Below, in pieces: positions 43,671-54,378 of a stretch of DNA of 64,000 bases. The first letter of the stretch is position 1; each line of letters starts with the position of its first letter. The notes beneath the pieces were generated by a model. That model made no database searches. It was given only the letters and a program-made list of their open reading frames with translations, and had not been told where the DNA came from. Source of the DNA: Crossaster papposus (Eukaryota; Echinodermata; Asteroidea; Velatida; Solasteridae); assembly GCA_037893245.1 (NCBI GenBank), contig JBAIAA010000021.1:434001-498000 (forward strand). The letters are read 5' to 3'. The position numbers and the translations under genes were made by a program.

Positions 43671-46197
43671 TACCCCTGTCACACCGGAGCTACGCTGCCG
43701 TTGCGCTCCCACGGCGACTAAAAAAATGCAGTAGAAGCGCAGTATGATCGCCAAGAGCGTAGTGGGAACGTAGTGGAGTCTACCTAGGTCGTGGAAGGGT
43801 CTCCATGGTCGCCTAACCTCGGCGATTGTTTTGAGCCTGCTCAAAACAATCGCAGAGGGTCGGCGACCTGGTCCAAAACACAGTGAGAGCGTAGTGGGAT
43901 CTCAAAGAACGTACTACGGACGTAGTGAAGTCTACCTGATACCCCCGTCACACCGGACTGGCGTCCTTACTGCGTCCTAAAATGGAGGACGTCGATGGTC
44001 GCCGTGAGAACTCCAATCCTTTTTCTTTAAAATATCAAGATTTCGGTCACCCGTCACACCGGGATCCTGTGCTCCGCGATCTGTACGTCTACTCGGCGTC
44101 CCCATGGCGTTCTCACCACGACCTTACCGCGTCCTTGGCGTTTCTATTGAGTTTGCACGGCGTCCCCACGGCGATCATCGGCGACCTCACGGCGTTTTTG
44201 GCGTTTCTACCACGACCTTACCGCGTCCTTGGCGTTTCTATTGACGTGGTGGGGTCGTGGTAAGAACCCCATAGACGTGGTAAGGACGCAGTAAGGTCGC
44301 CGCGGGGTCCACGATCCATTTATTCGCGTCTCCACGGCGACCCTACCACGTCCATACTGCGTCCCTAGGGCGTCCTTCGAGTTCCTACTGCGTTGCTACG
44401 GCGACCATGGCGAACCCAGGGCGATCCTACCGCGTCCTGAGCCAGGACGCCAAACCTCGGCGTTTACTTTGAACATGTCCGAAGTAAACGCCGTCGCTCT
44501 GCGACCTTCGGCGTCCTTGGGGTCCTAACGGCGTCCTTCTGCGTTCTCACCACGACCCCGCGGCGTCCATGGCGTCCCTACCGCGTCCTGGGTCGTCGTA
44601 GGAACGCAGTAAGGACGCCAGTCCGGTGTGACGGGGGTATGAGCGTGTCATGATCGTAGCAAGAGCGAGTTGGTATCGCCGTCTGCCCAATCTGCGACTG
44701 ATACCCCTGTCAGACCGGTGTGCAATCCCACAGCGACCTTACTGCGATGCAGTTTTCATCAAAAACGCAGTGGGGTTGCCAACAAATCCTGAAATCTATG
44801 AGGTAGGTAGCTCACAATACGCTCTTGAATCGCTCACTGCGCTCTCACTACACTCTCACTGCGACCTATGCGTTCCCAGTTTGATCATCGCCGCGCTCTC
44901 ATTGCGCTCCCACTACGCTCTACGCGATCTCGCTGCGACCAAGGCGACCTCGCTACGACCTCGCTACGACCTTACTACGCCCTCACTACGTCCCCACTAC
45001 GTTCTATGCGTTTGTACCGCGTTCGCGCGGCGACTATAAATACAGCGAGCTCGATGTTGCTGGATATTTGCTATCTGTTGTACAATTATTGTGTTCTGCC
45101 TCTCTACATCCATGGTAAAGAGGAGATGTACATTAGTATGTTGTGTGGAGGATATAGGCTGCATTTATACCATTTGTGGCCATTAGGCATGTAAAAGTCA
45201 GAACGTACAATACACGCAGTATAATCGCAGTATAATCGCATTGTGAACGTACAGGAAGCTCCGTAACATCGCCATGGACGCATTAGGGGCGCCATAGTCG
45301 TACTGGCAGCCCCATGTGGACGCAGTATGAGCGTGAAGAAGCCCTATACGACGTAGTAGAAGCGCAGTATGAGCGCGGTAAGAGCGTAGTGAGAGCGTGA
45401 CAAGCGTACAGTGGTCGTACTTCAGACGTACTTCAGTCGCAGATTGGGCAGACGGCGATACCAACTCGCTCTTGCTACGATCATGACACGCTCAGGTAGA
45501 CGTCACGACGTCCCAAGTACGTTCTTTGAGATCCCACTACGCTCTCACTGCGCTCCCACTGCGTTTTGGACCAGGTCGCCGACCCTCTGCGATTGTTTTG
45601 AGCAGGCTAAAAACAATCGCCGAAGTTTGGCGACCATGGAGACCCTCCCACGACCTAGGTAGACTTCACTGCGTTCCCACTACGCTCTTGGCGATCCTAC
45701 TGCGCTTCTACTGCGTTTTCCAACTTTTTTTAGTTGCCGTGGGAGCGCAACGGCAGCGTAGCTCCGGTGTGACAGGGTTATTACCACGGCTGTAGAGAGG
45801 CAGAACATAATAATTGTACAACAGATAGCAAATATCCAGCAACATCAAGCTCGCTGTGTTTATAGTCGCCGCGCGAACGCGGTACAAACGCACAGAACGT
45901 AGTGGGGACGTAGTGAGTGCGTAGTAAGGTCGTAGCGAGGTCGTAGCGAGGTCGTCTTGGTCGCAGCGAGATCGCGTAGAGCGTAGTGGGAGCGCAGTGA
46001 GAGCGCGGCGAGGAACGCATAGGTCGCAGTGAGAGCGTAGTGAGAGCGCAGTGAGCGAGTCAAGAGCGTACTGTGAGCTACCTACCTCATAGATTTCAGG
46101 GTTTTTTGGCCAGTTTTCGGCGACCCCACTGCGTTTTTGATTAAAACTGCATCGCAGTAAGGTTGCCTTGAGATCACACTCCGGTGTGACAAGGGTA
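43671..46197. mobile_element. Composite of three TACCCCTGTCACACCGG-type MITEs
   Basis: A 2527-bp insertion flanked by TAA (43668-43670 and 46198-46200); the paralogue at 10010 has a single TAA in TATCTAAGCTA. Z: left end 43671, right end 45780 (TCCGGTGTGACAGGG). V: left end 44702, right end 46197, partly outside Z. W: 43940-44639, wholly nested. Interiors are dense in GCGTAGTGGGAGCGCAG-type words in both orientations. All open frames within are artefacts of this repeat. 3-bp duplications suggest PIF/Harbinger mobilisation. Confidence 0.8.
43940..44639. mobile_element. Nested 700-bp MITE W
   Basis: Termini TACCCCCGTCACACCGGAC and its complement, flanked by TGA on both sides (43937-43939 and 44640-44642). 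The opposite arm of Z (about 45490) preserves the unoccupied sequence, reading inversely CTACCTGAGCGTGTCATG. Confidence 0.85.
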
Positions 46198-46660
46198 TAA
46201 GCTAAATATGTTCAGTTGTGACTCATATGAATATGTTGAAGATTATTATTATCAAATTATATTAGAGCCAGTTGTTTTGGCCTGTGCTTAAGTTGGATTG
46301 AGTGTTTTTGTGCTAAATATTGTTGTTACACACACGACAATGTAACTCTAGGTTTTTAGCTAACTGTATTTTGCACTGTAGTTCACACCAGTGTGTAAGA
46401 TATGTTACTATTGCCTAAAAAATATTACAAACATTAGAGAATCTAGACAATTTTGAATTTACATATTAAATTTGTCGATATCATTAGTTATAATTCCCGA
46501 ATATACTGCAAGAAAACAAAAACAGTATTCGACTATTATTCGTCGTTTTAGCAACGAGTTGAAACTGTCACCCGTTTTACATTGATTGTATTGTCGCAAC
46601 AAATCCTGGCACATGTTTCTAACTTGGCGGGGGACGAATTATTTCTTTCCAAACGACATC
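46198..46660. repeat. Interspersed segment, right part
   Basis: 46201-46400 continues the 10015-10230 homology. 46430-46660 then matches 7180-7400, which in the first locus lies on the other side. Confidence 0.65.
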
Positions 46661-47217
46661 CCAATGAATGAACTGTTGAGCGCCATGTATAGGTATATAA
46701 TACAATTATATTTTTATGATTCGTGGCTTTAAAGTTGTAAAGTCGGAAATCTCATAGCGTACATGTACACCCCATTAGGATGTTGTTTGGGAAAAGCAAG
46801 TATCAAATGGTATTCACTTGTCAGTTTCGACAACACACACAATTTAGAGCGTGTCGTCGTCCTTTGATGAGCGCTTAACGTAAAGTAAATGAAAAAATAT
46901 GTATATATATATATATATATATACACAAAAACACAAAACACTACTAGATATTGGGAAGAGGTACCAACAACATTTCTGGCTGTTATGCACATTGTACTTT
47001 TGCTTGTATATATTGCAATAGAAACAATAGTTCCAATGACCGATGACGTTGATTAAACTGAGTGACGAAAACTAATCCGTGGTTGAATTTTTTATTTCGA
47101 TTTCTTTGTAGTATTGTTGAGTGTGCTAGAATGTGATTCTATCGATGCGATTGGTAGCTGTGAGGCGATTAGGGCTTAAACGCGTATGGATGGCTGCAAC
47201 CTGCAAACTCGTCCTAC
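46661..47217. other. Intergenic, nothing recognised
   Basis: AT-rich with a (TA)n run at 46903-46922. No gene. Confidence 0.4.
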
Positions 47218-48376
47218 TGGCCCTGTGACACCAGAACGTTTTAGGCCAACGCGTCACGGAGTAGCGCGTTAAAAATAGTTAATACGCTGGCAAACGCTGA
47301 ACTTCCACAGACAAAGTCAAGTAGAACCGTGATTTCAGCGTGTCCATAACGCGTTGATAACGGGTTCATAGCGTTTTCCAGCGCGTGAGTAACGCGTTAG
47401 AAACGCGCTTGACAACTGATGAACGACTGCCCAGCGCGTGAGTAGCGCGTTCCAACGCGCGCCAGCGTACTGCAACGACCGCATGATTAGTTGTATAAAA
47501 AGCCGACGCGCTACTATAGTAATGGCCCTGTCACACCAGAACGTTTTAGGCCAACGCGTGAGTAACGTGTTGGAATTTCGTCAACACGCGGGTAAACGTT
47601 GACCAACGCTAGGCCAGCGTTTGCAACACGCTGAGCGCGTTACCCACACGCTGGAACACGCTGTCACACGCTGAGGCAAAAATACATTTTCCAACATACC
47701 TACCATTTTCAGCGTTTGCCAGCGTGTGACTGCACACGCTGGCGGCGCGCAAAAAGGTCGTTACTCACGCGTCGAACGCGCTAGACGATCGTTACCAACC
47801 CACTACTCACACGCTGGCGACCCGCTGTCGTATTTTTACTATAACTCAGTGATGCGTTCCTCACACGCTGAGCGCGTTCCTTACACGCTACTCACGGACT
47901 GGCATACGCTATGAACCCGCTATCAACCTGTATGGACACGCAAAAATCACGGTTCCACTTGACTTTTTCTGTGAAAATTCAGCGATTGCCAGCGTATCAA
48001 CTATTTTTAACGCGCTACTCATGCATTGGCCTAAAACGTTCTGGTGTGACAGGGCCATAACCAGCGTATCACCAGCGTACGCCAGCGTGTGAGTAGCGGG
48101 TTGATAACGATCGTCTAGCGTGTTCGACACGTGAGTAACGAACCTCCAACGCGCCGCCAGCGTGTGCAGTCACACGATAGACAAACGCTGGAAATTGTAG
48201 ATATATTGAAAAAATATGTTTTCCTCAGCGTGTGACAGCGTGTCCCCGCGTGTGAGTAACGCGCTCAGTGTGTTGCTAACGCTGGCCTAGCGTTAGTCAG
48301 CGTTTACCAGCTTGTTGCCAAAATTACAACACGTTACTCACGCGTTGGCCTAAAACGTTCTGGTGTGACAGGGCCA
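47218..48376. mobile_element. Nested MITE, single-copy form
   Basis: Outer element 47218-48376 with termini TGGCCCTGTGACACCAGA and TCTGGTGTGACAGGGCCA; inner element 47523-48057 of the same family flanked by TAA on both sides (47520-47522 and 48058-48060). Removing the inner element restores a continuous outer MITE of about 620 bp. Same arrangement as each half of 26413-28594. Confidence 0.85.
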
Positions 48377-48529
48377 TAAGGAAAGGCGTCAACGCAGGCG
48401 CGGTTCTAGAGCCAATATGTTACCGTGGCTAGACCCTTCGCACTCGACTTCAACTTATAACTTTCGCAGATCTAGTAAACTTATTTTTCAGAATGTACTT
48501 TATATTGACTTGTTTTCCCTTTTCTTTTG

Positions 48530-48705
48530 TGGGGTGGGGGGGGTGGGGGGGGGGGGGGGTGGTAACTAGACAAAGATGGGTTTGTTTGTTTTTTGTTGTT
48601 GTTTTGTTGTTGTTGTTTTGTTGGTGTTTTTTTGGGGGGGAAGGGGGGGGGGCTTAAGTTCCCCTAGGCGCCTTCAACCTCCCCCCCCCCCCCCCCCCCC
48701 GGTAT
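48530..48705. repeat. Cluster of G, (GTT)n and C homopolymers
   Basis: G-rich run 48533-48560, (TTG)n around 48591-48630, G run 48635-48652 and C run 48679-48701. Confidence 0.8.
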
Positions 48706-48785
48706 AAACGCGCATGCATTAACGTCAATACATTTTAATGATGAGCTCAGGGAGGTGATTTGGTCTCCTAATTTCTGATTGGTTG

Positions 48786-48820
48786 CAACAAAGTCTAAAC
48801 ATTGTGTTTAGACTTTGTTG
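48786..48820. repeat. Perfect 16-bp-arm hairpin
   Basis: CAACAAAGTCTAAACA and its exact complement around the loop TTG. Confidence 0.8.
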
Positions 48821-48897
48821 GTCAGCGCCCCAAAACACCCCTATAATAATGTAATACTCCCTTAATTGCACATGATCCCCAGATTGTGCCCCTTCCT

Positions 48898-48906
48898 ATA
48901 AATATA
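48898..48906 (+). promoter_or_regulatory. Possible TATA box
   Basis: TATAAATAT preceded by CCCCTTCC and followed about 30 bp later by purine-rich sequence. No transcript can be tied to it; it could equally be an AT-rich coincidence or lie in an old LTR. Confidence 0.2.
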
Positions 48907-48909
48907 TAG

Positions 48910-50800
48910 AAATCTGCCTTAGCCTTGAATGAGATCAAGACAGACACGTACACACGTACAACAGACAAGAGGCAGCACATAACGTAGTCACTAGTACCTG
49001 GGCGTTGGGACCTGTTGTAACCACAAAACAGATAGAAGGACTGGTTTCAAGACTAACAAAACAACAAGCTACCTCCTAGTTAAAGGGTATAACGCCCTAA
49101 AGTACACGCAAAGAAAAAAAACGCAACACGTACAATTTACATTTTTTTAAAGGAAATAGGACCGGCATTGTAAAAATGGTACATGTTCTAGATTTTGAGC
49201 AATTTAGAGATAAACCTTACGGCTGAGTGATTTGGGTGAGTTCCAAAACTGTTATTGTGCATTTTATGCTTTAATGGTGCACATGAGAGAATCCCCGACA
49301 AAGAGATAATCCCCCAGAGACACAACATCATCTGCTGAGGGTGGCACTAGAGGAAGAGTGGGCAGCTATCCCACAGGACCAGCTGCTGTAAAATCTGTAC
49401 TGTAAATCCATGACCTGAGGCGACGAATTACAGCTGTTCTTGACGCGAATGGAGGCCATGTTAATTATAGAACTGTAAACGCCACTTTTTGTGAGCAGTG
49501 GTGCTAACTTGTTTTGATTTTGTTGTTACAAATGAAATAAACAGTAGATTACTAGGCTAAAATGTCAAGGATATATGTGGGATTCAAACACATACATTTT
49601 ATTTTCACAAAATTCGGGCAAAACTATAACAAATAAATCAGTGGTCCCTTTTTATTTGTCCTTGAGTGTACTACACGTCCACAAGAGGCGAACATTTTAC
49701 GGCTGGAATCACGACTATAGCCAAACAGTTCGAGTATTAATGTCACAAAGTGGACCCTGAAACTCGTTCTACACAAAAATACTGCACAAAACGCCCCGTT
49801 TTTTTTAGGATGGTTGTGTGGATGTTTTTATCCTACTTTTAAATGTTCTCGCAGATTAACATAATTTCGTTCAAAACGCGTTTTTTAGCTAAATTAGGCG
49901 CTTCCAGTATGTAATTTCATTAAAGGTTTGTGGTGACACTATGTGGAAACTCTTGAGTTGTGAAGGTTTTGAAAAGAACCAGTGGTGAAACAACTCGAAG
50001 TTTCAATCAGTATGCTCTGATCGTCTTAAAAAAACCTCAATCATAAGACTTCATCTTACAAAGTGTCAACACATTTTGTTTCTCTATTTCTTGTTATTGT
50101 GCTAGTCGGTACTTTCCGAAGCCATAGGGAATATTTCCACCCTCTCTTCCCTTTCCCAGTCTTCTATGTCATGTTTTTCTTAGATTTTGCAATTCGGGCT
50201 CTGCGATACGCCATTCTTAGTCTGTCTATCAACGGCACACACATCGACTTCAAGTATTAATTGGGTGAAACAAACAATTTCGACCATTCCTGACCAAGGC
50301 CAATTTCACGGATTTTCTAAGCACAAAAATGTGCTTAGCACAACCTGTCTTTTTCGGTGAAAGCAGGTTACTAGTTAAAACTCCATGTGCTTTTTATGGT
50401 AAGCAAAAACCAGCTGAACACCAGTCACAAACAATGTATATATCACCTGAAAACTTGGTTTGTAACCCTGAAAAGTGACAAGTTTTTGTTGAAACCTGTA
50501 GTTGATTTCAATTTGTTTTTACAAACCTATACAAATAAATAAAACCCCGAGATAAAGCATGGTAAATTTTACAGAAATGAAATAGGAATTTGCAGAAGAA
50601 ATGAGGAATTGGAGGCAAATAAATGATAGAATGACTAGTCGAACGAATAGAGTGATATAAACTATTGAAGACAGCTTTGGTGTTTCATACACGAGTGGTT
50701 TTTACGCAGATTCATGAGAAATGAAAATGACCTCGCGCTTTATTGTTACCTAAAAAAGTAACAACGACATGACAGTAGTAGAGAAACTTCAAATTCACGC
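48910..50800. other. Intergenic, nothing recognised
   Basis: AT-rich sequence with short unrecognised open frames. No gene, repeat or RNA is supported. Confidence 0.4.
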
Positions 50801-50847
50801 GGGCCTTGAATCACGGCGTTAACAAGGGCTTCGATTCTGCCCTCAAA

Positions 50848-50921
50848 ATGATGAACGGTACCTCGAAGAAAATTCGTTATTTTCTAGAGACTCGTGGGAA
50901 AAGGAACCCAAAACTCTTGAG
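50848..50921 (+). CDS. Possible first coding exon of an unknown gene
   Basis: ATGATG opens a frame (MMNGTSKKIRYFLETRGKR then NPKLL) that ends at a consensus donor, GAG then GTAAGA, in phase 2. Upstream frames contain stops, consistent with a 5' UTR. No downstream exon was found before the retroelement at 52044, so support is weak. Confidence 0.22.
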
Positions 50922-51402
50922 GTAAGAAAATATTTATTTGTTGTATTGTTTTATTTTGTATCCCAAAAACCACACACACTAGAAAGTAATACATAATTAC
51001 GATTTAGAGACTTTTCCTGACATGCACTATTTATGCACAGACATGCGTGCATGAATTATAATTAATTAGGAAACTGATGTATAATCTTGACGTCGGGGTC
51101 TTAGATCCACCCATTTATAATAGTTTTCCCCTACCCGCCACAAAAATACGCAGCCCGGAATTCTTTAGTCAAGGTATTTTGTTTATCATTGCATAACTAC
51201 CTGTATATAATAAAGGAATGATTCTTTGCCAAGCGATCACGTGCCTCCCGAATAAGTTGGTACGCCTCGACCGATAACTCTAAAACAGTCTGCGCCAACT
51301 CTTGGTGGCTTTCCTTCGGACCTAGCCGACGGTGTCTCAATTCTAATAGACAGTTCTCGCTCTGCCTACCCGAGCCAAATCTCTCTCAGTATCGTAAAGC
51401 CT

Positions 51403-51560
51403 GGTTTATAGTCGGTCGCGCGACTGAAAAATTGACGCGCAATCATCCGATACAGACGGTTTATAGTTGTCGCTGAAGCCTCAGCGACTAGTCACTGGAG
51501 GATGCTGGCGACGCGCTACAGAGTTCAAATGATTGAACTTTGACATGGTCGCTGACCTCA
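51403..51560. repeat. MITE-like end with GTCGC/GCGAC words
   Basis: Starts AAAGCCTGGTTTATAGTCGG and carries repeated GTCGC / GCGAC words and a second GGTTTATAGTTGTCGC. Same architecture as other self-similar MITEs, but no matching right end. Confidence 0.4.
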
Positions 51561-51774
51561 TTGTACATGTATTTAGATTTAGAGAAAACTGAGCTTTATA
51601 GGTATCCAACAAGGCCTTTGAAGGTCTGCCTATGCTGTTTGTTTGCAGTTTTCCTCATATCAAGGGGGAAATGCAAACTTAAACACGTCCTTAAACCCCT
51701 GTAAAATATCAAGATTAACCGTGTGTTACCACCAAAGTGGTGAATGAACAAACCGTGACTTACATCTTATACAA

Positions 51775-51930
51775 CATATAATAATATTATTAGCAGTTAT
51801 ATATAATATATATAATATAATGGATACAATATAATATAATGGACACGTGCCCATTATTGGCGCATGCCCATTAAGGGCGCGTGCCCATTAGGGGCACGTG
51901 CCCATAATGGCACGTGTACGTGCCCAACAT
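51775..51930. repeat. AT tract and GTGCCCATTA array
   Basis: An (ATATAAT)n tract to about 51840, then five units near GGCACGTGCCCATTA with alternating spacers (51841-51925); contains CACGTG palindromes. Confidence 0.7.
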
Positions 51931-52882
51931 TAGCGAAGAAACGCACCTGTGGTGGCGAGGCTGTAATCATCCTAAAGAATACACTAAACCTAAACACGTA
52001 GTAAATTAAGTAATGTGGCGAGGCATCATAAAGATCGTTGCCGTTATTCCCTAATTCGTACCTCAACCGTGAATAAAGTATTTTCAATTACGCCTACCCC
52101 CCTCTTGCAGACCTGAAAGAGAAAACAAATATAATACACAACGACCTTGGGGAGCACCGAGCTTCAGTGGCAATGACGGAGCGGACTACGGTCCCTCATA
52201 AAGGAGAAGGCAACTTACCCCATGGAATCCCAAGTGCCTTACCAAGACGCCAAGTGGATTCGATATATTCGTAAAAAGGATATCTTTCTTAATTCCAGTG
52301 TAACATTCTTCTTACAAATCTTCCATCCAGGAACAGAACTAGAACATCGGACGACGTTCTCGTCGGACCGCAGCGGAAAGCAAGACGTCCGTCAGTTGCG
52401 TGTTGAACTCGGTCAGTGGCGTGGTCAGTGAATACCTTCGTTATTCACCACGGACCAATGCACTCTAACAGTACCTGCAAAGTATACTGTTATGCAAATC
52501 GGTCAGTCTGCTACCTATTGAAAATATAATTATTCCCTAATTCGTACCTCAACCGTGAATAAAGTATTTTCAATTACGCCTACCCCCCCTCTTGCAGACC
52601 TGAAAGAGAAAACAAATATAATACACAACGACCTTGGGGAGCACCGAGCTTCAGTGGCAATGACGGAGCGGACTACGGTCCCTCCCTAGGTCAGGCATTA
52701 AAGAACGGGCTGGTGAATAATATCAGATGAGAAATAAATTTGTGTACATTCAACATTTACATTCTGTACATTTATTCTTTCTCTCAAGGTACAATCTCAT
52801 TTTGATTATTCTTCCTTTATTGTATATATATGACATACAAAATTACACATTGATAGCATAACGCTGTGTCAGCGTCCTGTAA

Positions 52883-53818
52883 TCAAATACCTAAATTAAG
52901 GGAGACGGATAACCTGTCTTTCATACTGTCTTCAATGTAACCATCCTTAGCTGTTTCAGATCCCCATCGCCCATGTTTCTTAAACAGCCTGTCAGGTACC
53001 CCAACAGTAGCTGCAGCAGATGCACCGCCGCTACGTAGGCTATGTAGACCAAACTTCCTAGCCTCTAAGCCTACAGAGGAAAGGGCATTTCTGAACAATT
53101 CTAAACATCTAGTGTAAGATAAGTGACCAGAACGTAATTTATGTGAATTACTGGTTTTAAAATAGGTGAGGGGCCTAAACAGGAAATCTTCATCGGTGTC
53201 TGAACTCAACCCAGCTGCAGACAAATACCGTCTTAAAGCCATAATAGGACAGGTTGGAGTACCTGTAGCACCGACTAGAACCCAGGCGCCCTGTCTGTAT
53301 ATGTCTGTCTTACTTTTGCTGATGAAGATGTTCACGTGGGAGACAAAAAGCTGCAGGTCGCATATGCGAATGTTAATAAGTTCGTCGTGACGAAGGAAAC
53401 CTGTATAAGCTAATAAAATCATAGCACACAACCTTATCTCAATCAAATTATCAGAAGCACCATACTTGGCGATAATAGCTTTCAGCATGTCAGGAGTAAC
53501 TGGTTCCTTTTTTACTATAGGTTTATGCAACAGTTTCTTCAATCCTTGAAGAACAATATGTAAAAATCTAGAGTCACAAGGATTGTGACACACTACTGGG
53601 TTGCAACCATAACGCCATTTAATAGCATAAAAACTGGATTCAATTTTAGAGTATGGAGCGTTATCTTGATAAAGGTACATAAAATATCGACTGATGTCCT
53701 CAGTCCTTGGTGGGACTTGAGTTACCATGTTACGGCGACACCAATCCTCCCAACCTGCAAAAGCTCGATCGTACTTATATACAGTGTTCTGCAAGCACTT
53801 CCGCCAAAATCGAATCAT
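52883..53818 (-). CDS. Tyrosine recombinase part of the Ngaro-like element
   Basis: An open region of 311 codons. It shows the tyrosine recombinase signature: an arginine in LLAYTGFLRHDEL, the HSLRSGGASAAA box (H-x-x-R) and HGRWGSETAKDGYIE with the late His and nucleophilic Tyr. In the family this enzyme integrates a circular DNA copy without making a target duplication. Fossil element; not presented as functional. Confidence 0.85.
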   Translation of the reverse strand: MIRFWRKCLQNTVYKYDRAFAGWEDWCRRNMVTQVPPRTEDISRYFMYLYQDNAPYSKIESSFYAIKWRYGCNPVVCHNPCDSRFLHIVLQGLKKLLHKPIVKKEPVTPDMLKAIIAKYGASDNLIEIRLCAMILLAYTGFLRHDELINIRICDLQLFVSHVNIFISKSKTDIYRQGAWVLVGATGTPTCPIMALRRYLSAAGLSSDTDEDFLFRPLTYFKTSNSHKLRSGHLSYTRCLELFRNALSSVGLEARKFGLHSLRSGGASAAATVGVPDRLFKKHGRWGSETAKDGYIEDSMKDRLSVSLNLGI

Positions 53819-54378
53819 ATCCTTTTATATGGGAGGATCTGCAAATATAAAATAAACAAGATGTTTGTTCCACAAACACGAAACTTCTGGGAATATGAAT
53901 ATAAAAAATATAATTAATTAATAAATTAAAAAAGGATTATTTCATCCTCAGTGTATCCATTATACATGCTAAATCATCTCAAAGATCCAAGCGGTGTGTA
54001 AACTTAAAATTATCGGCTTTGTCAACGAGTATGACCTAGCCATCCAGTATAGCCACTGTATTGTGCTATCCAGCTATACAGCTGTTGTATGTAATCATAC
54101 GGCTCTATTTTCTATCCAGGCGGCTTAACCACTTAGCCAAACGGCTGGTATCTGCCCTTGCTACGACTCTTCTGTGTAGCCAATCAGCTTCAAAGTATTG
54201 GCCAAACGGCTTCATTATCTAGCCATGCGGCTCTGTTATCTGGCCAAGCGGCTAGTGTTTTGTCAGCGGCTCTACATTATAGCCATGCCTCTAGCAAAAA
54301 CGCTGTTCTACAACAGAATCGTTGCCAATTGAGTGGACTAAAATATGCAGTTTGGCTGAAACAATCAAAACTAGGAAC

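Noticed and set aside
43982-46063. Open frames of 60-130 codons rich in RSHYAL and RPRYDL
   Set aside because: Artefacts of the GCGTAGTGGGAGCG-type word array in the MITE composite.
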